Of a stretch of 64,000 nucleotides of DNA, positions 48,010 through 57,634 are shown in pieces. Source of the DNA: Calditrichota bacterium (GTDB taxonomy: Bacteria > Calditrichota > Calditrichia > RBG-13-44-9 > J042); assembly GCA_013150955.1 (NCBI GenBank), contig JAADJD010000004.1:24284-88283 (forward strand), in the 5' to 3' direction. The translations under genes were made by a program, and so were the position numbers. How positions within the stretch are numbered: position 1 is the first letter of the stretch; the number at the start of each line of letters is the position of its first letter. Under the pieces are notes generated by a model, which saw only the letters and a list, made by a program, of their open reading frames with translations, searched no databases and was not told the origin of the DNA.

Positions 48010-48210
48010 ATGGCGAAGAAAAAACAGAAATTGCTGAAGATTACGCAGGTGCGCAGTAAAATTGGCCAGAAGCCCAAGGCCCGACGAACCATCGAAGCCC
48101 TGGGATTGAAGCGCTTACACCATACGGTGATTCACAAAGATACGCCTCAAATTCGCGGCATGATTAATCGTGTGCAGCATATGGTGGTTGTAGAAGAGAT
48201 AGAGGAATAA
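48010..48210 (+). CDS. rpmD: 50S ribosomal protein L30
   Basis: A 66-residue protein with the L30 core KITQVRSKIGQKPKARRTIE and LGLKRLHHTVIHKDTPQIRG. L30 is missing in some bacteria, so its presence here, in the usual place before rplO, is worth recording. Confidence 0.96.
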   Translation: MAKKKQKLLKITQVRSKIGQKPKARRTIEALGLKRLHHTVIHKDTPQIRGMINRVQHMVVVEEIEE

Positions 48211-48232
48211 CAGGAATAGGTGGGGAAAGATC

Positions 48233-48670
48233 ATGGATTTAAGCACGTTACGGAAAGCGCCTGGATCGACCCGAAAGAATAAACGCATCGGTCGTGGCGA
48301 AGGCTCCGGCCACGGTTGTACCGCAGGACGGGGTACCAAGGGGCAACGTTCCCGCTCTGGTTCAAAGCGCAGAGCCTGGTTCGAAGGCGGGCAGATGCCC
48401 ATTCAACGCCGATTGCCAAAGTTTGGTTTTCACCATTACGGCCGGGTGGAATATCAGGTGGTCAATGTGGGCGATCTGGAGCGCATCAAGGGGGATGAGA
48501 TTACCCCGGAAATTCTTCGAGAGGCCGGACTGATCAAGAAAATGTCTCAACCCGTAAAATTGCTGGGAGACGGGGAGGTTCAAAAGGCGTTTCAGGTAAA
48601 AGTTCATGCCATAAGTAAATCGGCGCGCGAGAAAATTGAAAAAGCTGGAGGCTCGGTTACGCTATTATGA
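48233..48670 (+). CDS. rplO: 50S ribosomal protein L15
   Basis: A 145-residue late-assembly protein. The glycine-rich N-terminus NKRIGRGEGSGHGCTAGRGT and GFEGGQMP-type residues (AWFEGGQMPIQRRLPKFGF) identify it, and the C-terminal SKSAREKIEKAGGSV is normal. Its stop overlaps the secY start by 4 bp (ATGA). Confidence 0.97.
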   Translation: MDLSTLRKAPGSTRKNKRIGRGEGSGHGCTAGRGTKGQRSRSGSKRRAWFEGGQMPIQRRLPKFGFHHYGRVEYQVVNVGDLERIKGDEITPEILREAGLIKKMSQPVKLLGDGEVQKAFQVKVHAISKSAREKIEKAGGSVTLL

Positions 48671-49989
48671 TTGAGACGTTTCGGAATATTTTCAAGATTC
48701 ATGATCTTCGAAAACGCATTCTGTTTACCGTGTTTATCCTGGCGCTGGAACGGGTGGGTACCCACATTGTAACGCCGGGTATCAACACCGAGATTCTGGC
48801 CCAGGCAATGAAGCAGCTTTCGGGAACCTTATTTGGATTGTACGACCTGTTTGCCGGTGGCGCCTTTAGTAAGGCGGCCATTTTTGGACTGGGCATCATG
48901 CCTTATATTAGTGCCTCCATTATTCTGCAGTTGCTGGGGGCCGTTATTCCCTATTTTCAGCGCCTGCAAAAAGAAGGGGAAGAGGGGCGCAAGAAAATTA
49001 TTCAATATACCCGATATGGAACCCTGCTGATTTCTGCCATGCAGGCCTTTGGTGTGGCCATCTTTCTGGAAAGCCTGAAGGATGCCGCCGGAAATCCAGC
49101 GGTGGCCAATCCCGGAATGGGATTCCGCCTGCTGACCATGACCGCCATGGCCACCGGTACCATGTTGATCATGTGGATGGGAGAATTGATTGACGAACGC
49201 GGTATCGGGAACGGGATTTCGCTGATCATTTTCATTGGAATTATTGCCCGCTTTCCGAGTGCGGCTCTGGAAGAATGGATTCAGCTAAGTAGCGGGAATC
49301 GCACCATTCTGGAGGAATTGTTCTTAATTGTGCTGGCGTTTGCCATTGTGGCCGGTGTGGTCGTATTGACGCAGGCGACCCGGAAAATCCCGGTACAATA
49401 CGCCAAGCGGGTGGTGGGCCGCAAGGTCTATGGCGGTGTCAATACGCATTTCCCTCTGCGGGTGAATACGGCTGGTGTGATGCCCATTATTTTTGCCCAG
49501 GCGATCATGTTTATTCCGAACACCTTTTTCCAGCTGTTCCCAGAAAGCGATTTTGTGGCCTCCTTGAGCAGTTATTTTGCGTACGACTCCTGGTTCTACT
49601 GGTTTGTGTATGGGTTGTTGATTGTGTTTTTCACCTATTTCTACACGGCAATTGCCCTGAATCCCGTTGATGTGGCGGATAATCTCAAGAAACAGGGCGG
49701 TTTTATTCCAGGCGTACGACCCGGTAAAAAGACGGCAGAATATCTGGATATGATTTTAACCCGAATTACCTTGCCGGGATCGATTGCCCTGGCTCTGATT
49801 GCCATTATTCCTTATTTCCTGGTGAAGTTTTTTAATGTATCCTATAACTATGCCTCGTTCTTTGGGGGTACGGGACTGCTGATTATTGTGGGGGTGGCGC
49901 TGGATACGATTCAACAGATCGAATCGCACCTGTACATGCGGCATTACGACGGCTTTATGCGGGGCGGAAGAATACGTGGTCGTCGCTAA
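48667..49989 (+). CDS. secY: Preprotein translocase subunit SecY
   Basis: A 440-residue inner-membrane channel with ten predicted membrane segments. IFALGIMPYIS-type sequence appears as FGLGIMPYISASIILQLLG, with RVGTHIVTPGI at the N-terminus and NPVDVADNLKKQGGFIPGVR in the cytoplasmic loop. The start overlaps rplO by 4 bp. It partners SecE at 25469. In many bacteria adk follows secY; here map follows directly. Confidence 0.98.
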   Translation: MIETFRNIFKIHDLRKRILFTVFILALERVGTHIVTPGINTEILAQAMKQLSGTLFGLYDLFAGGAFSKAAIFGLGIMPYISASIILQLLGAVIPYFQRLQKEGEEGRKKIIQYTRYGTLLISAMQAFGVAIFLESLKDAAGNPAVANPGMGFRLLTMTAMATGTMLIMWMGELIDERGIGNGISLIIFIGIIARFPSAALEEWIQLSSGNRTILEELFLIVLAFAIVAGVVVLTQATRKIPVQYAKRVVGRKVYGGVNTHFPLRVNTAGVMPIIFAQAIMFIPNTFFQLFPESDFVASLSSYFAYDSWFYWFVYGLLIVFFTYFYTAIALNPVDVADNLKKQGGFIPGVRPGKKTAEYLDMILTRITLPGSIALALIAIIPYFLVKFFNVSYNYASFFGGTGLLIIVGVALDTIQQIESHLYMRHYDGFMRGGRIRGRR

Positions 49990-49994
49990 CACTG

Positions 49995-50756
49995 ATGATA
50001 AGCATCAAGAACGAAAGAGCGCTGGAGTTGATGCGCATCAGCTCCAGAATTGTTGCCGAAACGTTTGAATATGTGGGTTCTTTGATACGACCTGGAATTA
50101 GCACCGGTTTTCTGGATGAGCGCATCGAAGCGTTTATCACAGAAAAAGGTGCGAGACCAGCTTTTAAGGGATTGTATGGTTTTCCGGCAAGCGCCTGTAT
50201 TTCGATCGATGAGGAAGTGGTGCACGGGATTCCATCGCGCAAGCGCATTCTGGAAGAGGGGATGATTGTGGGGATCGACATCGGCGTGGAATATCGCGGA
50301 TTTTTTGGGGATGCGGCCTACACCTTTGCTGTTGGTCAGGTGAGTACGGAAAAGAAGCGCTTGCTGCAGGTCACCTGGGAGGCCCTTTACAGAGGGATTG
50401 AGAAGGCGGTGGCGGGGAATCGGTTGCAGGATATTTCTGCAGCCATTCAGCAACACGCGGAATCGAATGGATATTCAGTGGTGCGTGAGCTGGTGGGACA
50501 CGGAATTGGCCGCCAGTTGCACGAAGATCCCCAGGTGCCGAATTATGGAACTCCGGGCAAGGGACCGAAGTTAAGAGAACGCATGACGCTGGCCATTGAG
50601 CCCATGGTGAACATGGGGAGTGCGGAGGTGGAAACATTACCGGATGGCTGGACGGTGGTCACGCGAGATCGAAAACCGAGCGCCCATTATGAACACACGG
50701 TGGTCGTGTGGAACGGAGAACCGGAAATTTTAACCAAACATTCATTAAGACCTTGA
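49995..50756 (+). CDS. map: Methionine aminopeptidase, type I
   Basis: A 253-residue metalloenzyme removing N-terminal methionine. The metal ligands are present in order: the two Asp in [19 protein letters not shown], His in [14 protein letters not shown], Glu in [10 protein letters not shown] and the final Glu in HYEHTVVV. Five bp separate it from secY, and no good ribosome binding site precedes the ATG, so it is probably coupled. Confidence 0.97.
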   Translation: MISIKNERALELMRISSRIVAETFEYVGSLIRPGISTGFLDERIEAFITEKGARPAFKGLYGFPASACISIDEEVVHGIPSRKRILEEGMIVGIDIGVEYRGFFGDAAYTFAVGQVSTEKKRLLQVTWEALYRGIEKAVAGNRLQDISAAIQQHAESNGYSVVRELVGHGIGRQLHEDPQVPNYGTPGKGPKLRERMTLAIEPMVNMGSAEVETLPDGWTVVTRDRKPSAHYEHTVVVWNGEPEILTKHSLRP

Positions 50757-50766
50757 GGTCAACAAA

Positions 50767-50985
50767 GTGGCAAAAGAACAGCCAATAACCGTAGACGGTA
50801 TCATTAAGGAAACATTGCCCAACGCAATGTTTCGGGTGGAGCTGGAGAGTGGGCACGAAGTACTGGCCCACGTTTCCGGGAAAATGCGCATGCATTTTAT
50901 CAAGATTCTTCCGGGGGACAAGGTGAAAGTGGAGCTTTCCCCCTACGACCTGACGCGAGGACGTATTATTTACCGCTACAAGTAA
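50767..50985 (+). CDS. infA: Translation initiation factor IF-1
   Basis: A 72-residue S1-fold protein. [40 protein letters not shown] and [14 protein letters not shown] cover the whole protein. It starts with GTG, 10 bp after map. Order map-infA-rpmJ-rpsM is common. Confidence 0.98.
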   Translation: MAKEQPITVDGIIKETLPNAMFRVELESGHEVLAHVSGKMRMHFIKILPGDKVKVELSPYDLTRGRIIYRYK

Positions 50986-51011
50986 ACGCAGAATTTAAGG
51001 AAGAGGATGAC

Positions 51012-51128
51012 ATGAAAGTACAGGCATCGGTAAAAAAACGGTGTGAGCATTGCCGAATCATTCGGCGCAAAGGTGTAGTCCGGGTGATTTGTAAACGAAA
51101 TCCGCGCCATAAGCAACGACAAGGTTAA
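51012..51128 (+). CDS. rpmJ: 50S ribosomal protein L36
   Basis: A complete 38-residue zinc-binding protein, reading [20 protein letters not shown] to the end NPRHKQRQG. Zinc ligands are Cys11, Cys14, Cys27 and His33, so it is the C+ type. GGAAGAGGA precedes the ATG. Confidence 0.97.
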   Translation: MKVQASVKKRCEHCRIIRRKGVVRVICKRNPRHKQRQG

Positions 51129-51146
51129 AAACTGTAGGAGGTTGAA

Positions 51147-51518
51147 TTGGCACGCATTGTTGGTGTAGACTTACCGAAGAATAAACCTGTGGGCATTGCC
51201 CTGACATACATTTTCGGAATTGGCCGGACGTCTGCCCTGAAGATTTGCCAGGATACGGGAGTGGATCCGCAGAAGCGGGTGTATCAGCTGGCGGATGATG
51301 AAATTCGTCGCATTCGGGAGAACATTCAGCAGAATTACAAGGTGGAAGGGGCACTGAAGGCCGAGATTAATATGAATATTAAGCGTTTGATTGATATCAA
51401 TTGTTATCGAGGAATTCGGCATCGGATGGGATTACCGGTGCGAGGACAGCGCACCCGTACCAATGCTCGCACCCGGAAAGGGCGCCGTCGGGCCATTGGT
51501 GGAAAACGAAAAAAATAA
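51147..51518 (+). CDS. rpsM: 30S ribosomal protein S13
   Basis: A 123-residue head protein contacting the P-site t[23 protein letters not shown], then IYGIG-type [13 protein letters not shown] and the basic tail [18 protein letters not shown], are diagnostic. It starts with TTG, 5 nt after AGGAGG. Confidence 0.98.
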   Translation: MARIVGVDLPKNKPVGIALTYIFGIGRTSALKICQDTGVDPQKRVYQLADDEIRRIRENIQQNYKVEGALKAEINMNIKRLIDINCYRGIRHRMGLPVRGQRTRTNARTRKGRRRAIGGKRKK

Positions 51519-51545
51519 AAGGTGTGAATAGAAGGAGGATAAACC

Positions 51546-51935
51546 TTGGCGAAGAGAGGTCGTACGACACGTAAGAAGAAGGAACGGGTTGATGCTCATG
51601 GTGTGGCACACATTAAATCCACCTTTAACAATACCATTGTCACCATAACGGATTTGCAGGGGAATGTAATTTCCTGGGCCAGTGCCGGGAAGGTAGGATT
51701 TAAAGGGTCTCGAAAGAGTACCCCTTTTGCGGCCCAGCTGGCTGCAGAGACCGCGGCCAAGGAGGCCATGGATCTGGGACTGCAAAAGGTCGACATCGAG
51801 GTGAAAGGTCCAGGAGCCGGACGGGAAGCGGCAATTCGCTCCCTGCAGGCGGCTGGACTGGAAATCCTTTCCATTAAAGATGTGACGCCCATTCCTCACA
51901 ATGGGTGTCGACCACCAAAGAAACGTCGGGTGTAA
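51546..51935 (+). CDS. rpsK: 30S ribosomal protein S11
   Basis: A 129-residue platform protein. [12 protein letters not shown]-type sequence appears as [20 protein letters not shown], then [20 protein letters not shown] and the C-terminal [16 protein letters not shown]. It starts with TTG, 8 nt after AGGAGG. Confidence 0.98.
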   Translation: MAKRGRTTRKKKERVDAHGVAHIKSTFNNTIVTITDLQGNVISWASAGKVGFKGSRKSTPFAAQLAAETAAKEAMDLGLQKVDIEVKGPGAGREAAIRSLQAAGLEILSIKDVTPIPHNGCRPPKKRRV

Positions 51936-51962
51936 AATGAAAACGAATGGAGAAAGAGGTTA

Positions 51963-52592
51963 ATGGCACGTTATACAGGACCAGTATGTAAACTGTGCAG
52001 ACGCGAAGGCGAGAAATTGTTCCTGAAAGGGGCGCGGTGCTTCTCCGCTAAATGCTCCTTCGAAAAGCGGTCCTATCCTCCGGGACAGCACGGATTGTCC
52101 AAACGCAGCAAACTGTCGGAATACGGCATCCAGTTGCGGGAAAAGCAGAAGGTCAAACGGATCTATGGGGTACTGGAGAAGCAGTTCAAGAATTATTACG
52201 AGAAGGCATCCCGTCAGAAAGGGGTAACGGGAGAGAACCTGTTGAAAATTCTGGAAAGCCGTTTAGACAATGTGGTCTACCGATTGGGTTTTGCCCCATC
52301 GCGAAAGGCAGCGCGACAGCTGGTATTGCACAAGCACTTTATGGTCAACGGGCGGGTGGTGAACATCCCGTCATATTTGCTGCGACCGGGGGATGTGGTT
52401 TCCGTACGCGAGAAAAGTAAAAAATTGGCCGTGATTCACGAATCGTTGCGCCGGGTGAAAGATGAAAATCTGGTACCCTGGTTGCGGTTGGATAAGGCCA
52501 AATTGCAGGGCGAGTTCATGGATGTACCCAATCGGCAGGATATCCCGATTGACGTTCAGGAAAGCTTGATCGTCGAGCTGTACTCCAAATAA
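51963..52592 (+). CDS. rpsD: 30S ribosomal protein S4
   Basis: A 209-residue primary 16S-binding protein. The N-terminal zinc site is intact ([21 protein letters not shown]), so it is the zinc-binding form. The S4 RNA-binding domain has [20 protein letters not shown] and [12 protein letters not shown]. It starts with ATG after AAAGAGG. S4 is the alpha-operon repressor in E. coli; no target was identified here. Confidence 0.98.
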   Translation: MARYTGPVCKLCRREGEKLFLKGARCFSAKCSFEKRSYPPGQHGLSKRSKLSEYGIQLREKQKVKRIYGVLEKQFKNYYEKASRQKGVTGENLLKILESRLDNVVYRLGFAPSRKAARQLVLHKHFMVNGRVVNIPSYLLRPGDVVSVREKSKKLAVIHESLRRVKDENLVPWLRLDKAKLQGEFMDVPNRQDIPIDVQESLIVELYSK

Positions 52593-52638
52593 ACCCTGGT
52601 AAATAATCTTAAACCAATAAAACGATGTTTGGAGAAGT

Positions 52639-53622
52639 ATGAACACGATAAATATGTTAATGCCAGAAAAAGTTGAGCTGGATGAAGCTTCTTATTCCAC
52701 GACTTTCGGGCGCTTTATCGTCCAGCCTCTGGAACGGGGTTACGGGGTTACCCTGGGGAATCTATTTCGTCGGGTGTTGCTGTCCTCCATTCAGGGAGCG
52801 GCCATAACGGCTATCCGGGTGGATGGTGTGTACCACGAATTCTCCACCATTAAGGGCGTGAAGGAAGACCTGACGGAAATCATTCTGAACCTGAAGGAAG
52901 TGCGGATCAAACTGTTAAACAAGCGCCCGGACAAGGTCACCCTGCATTTGAAAGGTCCGGGTGAGTTTAAAGCCGGTGATCTGGAAAAGTACACCACAGA
53001 TTTTGAAGTGCTGAATCCGGATTTGCACATTGCCACCCTGAACGAGGACGCCGATTTTGAAATGGAAATCCGGGTAGGGAAGGGCCGGGGCTATGTCCCG
53101 GCAGAGGAAAACAAACCCCTGGAGGCGTCCATTGGCCTGATCCCCATCGATGCCATTTTCTCTCCCATCAAAAAAGTGCGTTTTGATGTGGAGAATGTGC
53201 GGGTGGGACAGCGAACAGATTACGAGAAGCTGGTGCTGGAGATTGAAACCGACGGTAGCATTACCCCGGATGATGCGCTGACCTATGCCGGCAAGATTAT
53301 TAAGGACCACGTGCAGCTGTTCATCAATTTCGACATTGAGCCCGAAGAGGAAGAGGCTCAGGAAATTGATGAGGAAGTCCTGCGTATCAAGAAACTGCTG
53401 AAGATGAGTGTGGATGAGCTGGAACTGTCCGTGAGATCCCACAATTGTTTGAAGAATGCCAATATTAAAACCATTGGGGATCTGGTCCGGCTGGATGAAT
53501 CGGAATTATTGAAATTCCGGAATTTTGGGCGCAAGTCCTTACAGGAAATTCAGGAGATTCTGGAGAAGAAGGGATTACATTTTGGAATGGATGTAGACAA
53601 ATACCTGAAGGGTGAAGATTAA
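52639..53622 (+). CDS. rpoA: DNA-directed RNA polymerase subunit alpha
   Basis: A 327-residue protein. The N-terminal assembly domain has [20 protein letters not shown], then a flexible linker ([20 protein letters not shown]). The C-terminal domain has [20 protein letters not shown] and [13 protein letters not shown], able to contact UP elements and activators. Order rpsD-rpoA-rplQ is standard. Confidence 0.98.
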   Translation: MNTINMLMPEKVELDEASYSTTFGRFIVQPLERGYGVTLGNLFRRVLLSSIQGAAITAIRVDGVYHEFSTIKGVKEDLTEIILNLKEVRIKLLNKRPDKVTLHLKGPGEFKAGDLEKYTTDFEVLNPDLHIATLNEDADFEMEIRVGKGRGYVPAEENKPLEASIGLIPIDAIFSPIKKVRFDVENVRVGQRTDYEKLVLEIETDGSITPDDALTYAGKIIKDHVQLFINFDIEPEEEEAQEIDEEVLRIKKLLKMSVDELELSVRSHNCLKNANIKTIGDLVRLDESELLKFRNFGRKSLQEIQEILEKKGLHFGMDVDKYLKGED

Positions 53623-53641
53623 TTAAGAAACGGAGTCACAC

Positions 53642-54370
53642 ATGCGGCATCGAAAGAAAGTTAAAAAGCTGGGAAGAACGGCAAGTCATCGACGGGCTTT
53701 GTTAAGGAATCTGGCAGCGCAAATTATTCAACATCATCAGGTAAAAACAACACTGGCCAAGGCCAAGGCCGCCCGAAGTTTTGTGGAACGTTTGATTACA
53801 TACGGGAAGAAGAACACCGTTCATGCGCGTCGGCTGGCGTTTAAGCAGCTTCAGAATCGGACGCTGGTGAAAATGTTGTTTGATGAGATTGCTCCCACCT
53901 ATGCGGATCGCAACGGCGGGTACACCCGGGTGATCAAGCTGGGACAACGACGGGGAGATGGCGCCCAGATGGCCATCCTTCAGCTGGTGGGATTTGAAGA
54001 GGTGGTTGTCGAGGAAAAACCCAAAGCACGTCGGAAGGCCCGGCCAAAGCAGAAAGAGGAGCCGGCTGAAGTCGCCGCCGCGGAAGAGACGCCACCAGCA
54101 GAAACCCCAGTAGAAGAAAAAACAGAAAAAGAAGAAGAAGTAGAACAGCCGAAGGAACCGGCAGCCGAGGAAAAGAAGGAAGCCGAAGCCAAGGAAAGCC
54201 CGGCCGAGCCAGCGGTGGAAGAAAAACCGGCCGAGTCGGAGGCTGCAGGTGAGGAGAAAGCATCTGTAAAAGAATCCGCCGAAGCCGAAAAAGCGGCTGA
54301 GAAGAGTGAGTCTGAAACCGAGGAAAAGAAAGAGAAAAAAACAGCGTCCAAGAAGAAAGCCAAAGAATAA
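53642..54370 (+). CDS. rplQ: 50S ribosomal protein L17 with long acidic C-terminal tail
   Basis: The first 120 residues are ordinary L17 (MRHRKKVKKLGRTASHRRAL, RRLAFKQLQNRTLVKMLFDE, GGYTRVIKLGQRRGDGAQMA). They are followed by about 120 residues of low-complexity Glu/Ala/Lys/Pro sequence (TEKEEEVEQPKEPAAEEKKE), ending in a lysine-rich KKKAKE. The total of 242 residues is about twice the bacterial norm. The tail is in frame with no stop and ends just before a strong terminator, so it is real coding sequence. Function of the tail unknown. Confidence 0.96.
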   Translation: MRHRKKVKKLGRTASHRRALLRNLAAQIIQHHQVKTTLAKAKAARSFVERLITYGKKNTVHARRLAFKQLQNRTLVKMLFDEIAPTYADRNGGYTRVIKLGQRRGDGAQMAILQLVGFEEVVVEEKPKARRKARPKQKEEPAEVAAAEETPPAETPVEEKTEKEEEVEQPKEPAAEEKKEAEAKESPAEPAVEEKPAESEAAGEEKASVKESAEAEKAAEKSESETEEKKEKKTASKKKAKE

Positions 54371-54391
54371 CGATTGATATAAATTGAAAGC

Positions 54392-54434
54392 AAAAAGCGG
54401 CATTCGGCGAAAACTGGGTGCCGCTTTTTGTTTG
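54392..54434 (+). terminator. Terminator of the ribosomal protein block
   Basis: AAAAAGCGGCA (54392-54402) pairs with TGCCGCTTTTT (54419-54429), giving an 11-bp stem with an A-rich left side and T-rich right side, 22 bp after the rplQ stop. It marks the end of the long plus-strand block that starts at the tRNA cluster. Confidence 0.88.
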
Positions 54435-54529
54435 ATCGGAAATGGGAAGGAGCATCATTTTATTATGATTCAAACGGTTCAAATGTTAAATTGACAGGAA
54501 ACCGTTAACCCATAACGAACAGAAGAGCA

Positions 54530-56149
54530 ATGAAAATGCAAGAAGAAATTCGTGAGATTCATCTGAACGATCGGGATGGCGAACCCATCTTCCGGATTGG
54601 GTTGTTTGAGGGACAGGATTTCATCGATTTTAAAGTGATGGGAACGTTTTCGGTGGAAGATGCGGAAGGCAATGTCCTCATAAAGGATGTGAATTCGGAT
54701 CTTAAATGGCGGGTGAAGATTAAACAGAGCCGGCCCGGTGCTGAACGATACTATCTGATTCTGTACGAATCTTTCCATAAGGAACGCATTCAGGAAAAGT
54801 ACGAGATTGCCAAGAAATTTGACCCCAATGTTGAAGTCCGTACCCTTGGTGGAGACATCTTTTTACAGGGGCGAAAGATCGATAACAACACCAAGTATAT
54901 ACTGGTGCATGGCGATTATCCATCAGAACTGGCAGCTAAAAAGGATGCCAAGCGGTTTCAGCCGGATTTCAATCCCAAAGTGGAGAAAGAAACCACGCGT
55001 GAGCCTCAAGGGGAACTGGAGGTGTTTGATGCCGAATACGAATATTCTGCGGAACCCGAAATCGCCGTGCGTATCGTTCCCACCGATGTGAACACCAAGA
55101 TTCATCTTTACAACATCCGCAGTTTCGATGAAATCCTGCAAAAAGAACTGCACCGCGATCATATTTACAACGGCACCATCGAGTTTCGCATCGACAATCA
55201 GGGAACGCTCATGGCCATCAGCGAACTGCCTCTGGAAACCTACCTCAAACGGGTGGTGTATTCGGAAATCGGCACCGATCTGCCGCTGGAATTTTCCAAG
55301 AGTCTGGCCATTGTCTCCCGAAGCGAAATCATGGCTCGAATTCAGCACAAGCATCTGGGCGATCCTTACGATTTTTGTAACTGGGGCCATTGTTTGCGCT
55401 ATTACGGGGATGATTTTGAGGACGAGAACATTGACAAAGCCGTGGAATTGACCCGCGGGCAAATCATTATGGCCCAGGAACGCATCACCGATGCGTATTT
55501 TAATTTGATTTGTGGTGGCCATACAGAGGATGCATCGGGCGTGTGGGAAATCGATGAAGAACCGGTGTTTCATGGAAAATACGACTGGAAAGAGGTACCG
55601 AAGGATTTTACCTCACTGCAGGATGAGGAAATGGTCCAGAAATGGATCAATTCCCGTCCGGAAGCCTGGTGCAATTTGAGAGGACGGCAGGTACCGGAGT
55701 CATTGGAAAAATATAAGAAGTACTTCCGCTGGGAAGTGAGCTACACCCGTAGCGAGCTGGAGGAAATCATTCGCCGGAAGACGGGAGAGGATATTGGAAT
55801 TTTGTTTGATATCATTCCCATTCAGCGGGGACGTTCCGGACGCCTGAAAGAAATCGAATTGATGGGGAGTTTGAAGAATTACCGCATTCGCGGGGAGCTG
55901 AACATCCGGGAGGCGCTTTCTTACGAATATCTGGAAAGCTCCTGTTTTGTGGTGGAAAAAGAACTGGACGACACCGGAACGCCGATCACTTTTTCATTTA
56001 TTGGCGCCGGCCAGGGCCACGGGGTGGGAATGTGCAAGACCGGTGGTGCCGTGATGGCCATGGAAGGATACGATTTTAAACAAATACTGGAACACTATTT
56101 TGAAAATTGTACCATTCGATCCATTTACGAAATGGATCGCAAGGAATGA
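54530..56149 (+). CDS. SpoIID/LytB-domain protein without an evident signal peptide
   Basis: A 539-residue protein. The SpoIID domain spans about residues 225-520: LPLETYLKRVVYSEIGTD, with Glu246 at the place of the catalytic glutamate of SpoIID lytic transglycosylases, SLAIVSRSEIMARI, and the C-terminal GAGQGHGVGMCKTGGAVMAM block at 492 on. Cysteines are unusually placed (CNWGHC, LICGGHTED). The first 220 residues are charged, begin MKMQEEIREIHLNDRDGEPI and include a SPOR-like segment (KYILVHGDYPSELAAKKDAK). No signal peptide or membrane span is visible, which is strange for a peptidoglycan enzyme. No spore genes are nearby. It follows the rplQ terminator and precedes prfB by 23 bp. Confidence 0.88.
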   Translation: MKMQEEIREIHLNDRDGEPIFRIGLFEGQDFIDFKVMGTFSVEDAEGNVLIKDVNSDLKWRVKIKQSRPGAERYYLILYESFHKERIQEKYEIAKKFDPNVEVRTLGGDIFLQGRKIDNNTKYILVHGDYPSELAAKKDAKRFQPDFNPKVEKETTREPQGELEVFDAEYEYSAEPEIAVRIVPTDVNTKIHLYNIRSFDEILQKELHRDHIYNGTIEFRIDNQGTLMAISELPLETYLKRVVYSEIGTDLPLEFSKSLAIVSRSEIMARIQHKHLGDPYDFCNWGHCLRYYGDDFEDENIDKAVELTRGQIIMAQERITDAYFNLICGGHTEDASGVWEIDEEPVFHGKYDWKEVPKDFTSLQDEEMVQKWINSRPEAWCNLRGRQVPESLEKYKKYFRWEVSYTRSELEEIIRRKTGEDIGILFDIIPIQRGRSGRLKEIELMGSLKNYRIRGELNIREALSYEYLESSCFVVEKELDDTGTPITFSFIGAGQGHGVGMCKTGGAVMAMEGYDFKQILEHYFENCTIRSIYEMDRKE

Positions 56150-56172
56150 GCACGGGAAAGGAATGAGAGGGC

Positions 56173-57295
56173 ATGGTAGAAGAAATCCAACAGCGCATCG
56201 AATCGGCAGAAAAAATTCTGGAAAACCTTCGGGGGTATCTTTGATCTGGAGCGTTTGAACGAGGAGATCGCCGAGCTGGAGAAAAAAACCTCCGCCCCGG
56301 ATTTCTGGGATAATCCCGATGAAGCCCAGAAAGTATTGCGGGAACTCAGCTCAAAGCGGGATAAAGTACAGGAGTGGCAGCAGTTTCGGCAGCAACTGGA
56401 CGATGTAAAACTGCTGCTGGAAATGGCCAGGGAAGAGAATGATCAGCATGCCCTGGAGGAACTGGACAGAGAAAGCAAAGCTTTGCTGGAAGGGGTTCGC
56501 AACCTGGAATTGAAAGGGTTGCTGTCCAGCCCCGAAGATCAGAAAAATGCCATCCTGACCATTCATCCCGGTGCTGGCGGGACTGAGAGTCAGGATTGGG
56601 CCCAGATGTTGATGCGAATGTACCTGCGCTGGGCCGAGCGGCATCAGTTTAAAACCGAGATCATGGATCTGCTTCCGGGGGAAGAAGCGGGCATCAAAAG
56701 CGTGACCATTGAAGTGAAAGGCCCGTATGCTTACGGCTATCTGAAGTCGGAGGTTGGGGTGCATCGGCTGGTGCGCATATCTCCATTCGATGCGGGGGGA
56801 AGACGCCACACATCCTTTGCCTCGGTTTTTGTGCTTCCGGAAATGGATGAAGATTTTGAAATCGAAATCAATCCCAATGATTTGCGGATCGATACCTTCC
56901 GGGCCAGTGGCGCCGGGGGGCAGCATGTGAATCGTACCGATTCCGCGGTTCGCATCACCCATATCCCCACCGGTATTGTGGTGACCTGTCAAAGTGAACG
57001 CTCCCAGCACAAGAATAAGGCCAACGCCATGAAAATTTTAAAGGCCCGCCTTTACCAGCGAAAACTGGAAGAAGAACGGGCCAAACGCCAGAAACTGGAA
57101 GAAAGCAAGTCCGATATTGCCTGGGGAAATCAGATTCGATCCTATGTCTTCCATCCTTACAATCTGGTAAAAGACCATCGTACCGGGCATGAAACCGGGG
57201 ATATCCAGCGGGTTATGAATGGGGAGATCGACGATTTTATTTACAGTTACTTGCTGCAGCGTCCGAAGCTAGAAGGTAAAAAGAGCACCTCTTAA
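56173..57295 (+). CDS. prfB: Peptide chain release factor 2, expressed by +1 programmed frameshift
   Basis: RF2 ends translation at UGA and UAA. The gene starts at the ATG at 56173 (MVEEIQQRIESAEKILENLR), reads 23 codons to CTT, meets TGA at 56242, and continues in the +1 frame as DLERLNEEIAELE to 57295, for 373 residues in all. The SPF anticodon-like tripeptide (VRISPFDAGGRRHTS) and the GGQ catalytic motif (GAGGQHVNRTDSAV, about residue 248) are present. The second frame alone would lack the N-terminus and the first frame alone is 23 residues. High UGA-reading RF2 would favour termination and so limit its own synthesis. Confidence 0.96.
56230..56244 (+). promoter_or_regulatory. RF2 programmed +1 frameshift site
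   Basis: The sequence CGGGGGTATCTTTGA combines an internal Shine-Dalgarno-like run (GGGGG), a 3-nt spacer (TAT), the slippery CTT codon and the in-frame TGA followed by T. It differs from the E. coli site (AGGGGGTATCTTTGAC) only at the first base and the base after the stop. Confidence 0.95.
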
Positions 57296-57303
57296 CCCCG
57301 GAT

Positions 57304-57600
57304 TTTGCATTCCCCTTCAATTCACACGAATTCACTCGTAGTGGCCTACGAATTACACGAATGAACACAAATAAACCCAGATGATGCATTAGCCTACGAA
57401 TGACACGAATTAACACCAATGAAAATAATAAAATGCATTTGATTCTATCTGGATGAAAAAATTTTCCCAGATATGTTAGCTATCTTGCTGATTGCTGATT
57501 TTTTTCGAATTCATTCGCGTGATTCGTGGTTTAACGCTTTATTTGGGTTTAATTCGTCTTAATTCGAGTAATTCGTAGGCTATTGCTTAATCTAAGTTAA
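57304..57600 (+). repeat. Interspersed repeat, nested copy R6
   Basis: A full forward copy (57376-57547; left arm CCCAGATGATGCATTAGCCT, centre TTCTATCTGGATGAAAAAAT, right arm GATTCGTGGTTTAACGCTTT) sits inside a second pair of arms: a left arm at about 57333-57375 ending ACAAATAAA and a right arm at 57551-57600 (TAATTCGTAGGCTATTGCTT). Another fragment (CAATTCACACGAATTCAC) lies further left. The junction ACAAATAAA/CCCA is the same as in copy R5. It starts 9 bp after prfB. Confidence 0.85.
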
Positions 57601-57634
57601 ATCAATCGTGCGGGGCTTGTATTTCCAATCTTTG

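Noticed and set aside
54060-54370. Frameshift or assembly error creating the L17 tail
   Set aside because: The frame is continuous, codon use is even, it ends in a lysine-rich stop region, and a clean terminator follows 22 bp later.
53702-54482. Minus-strand frames over the L17 tail with many Phe/Leu residues
   Set aside because: They are the antisense of a Glu/Lys-rich coding stretch and only mimic membrane proteins.
56173-57295. prfB as a pseudogene with an early stop
   Set aside because: The early TGA is the known RF2 recoding site with its slippery codon and Shine-Dalgarno-like run, and the rest of the gene is intact.
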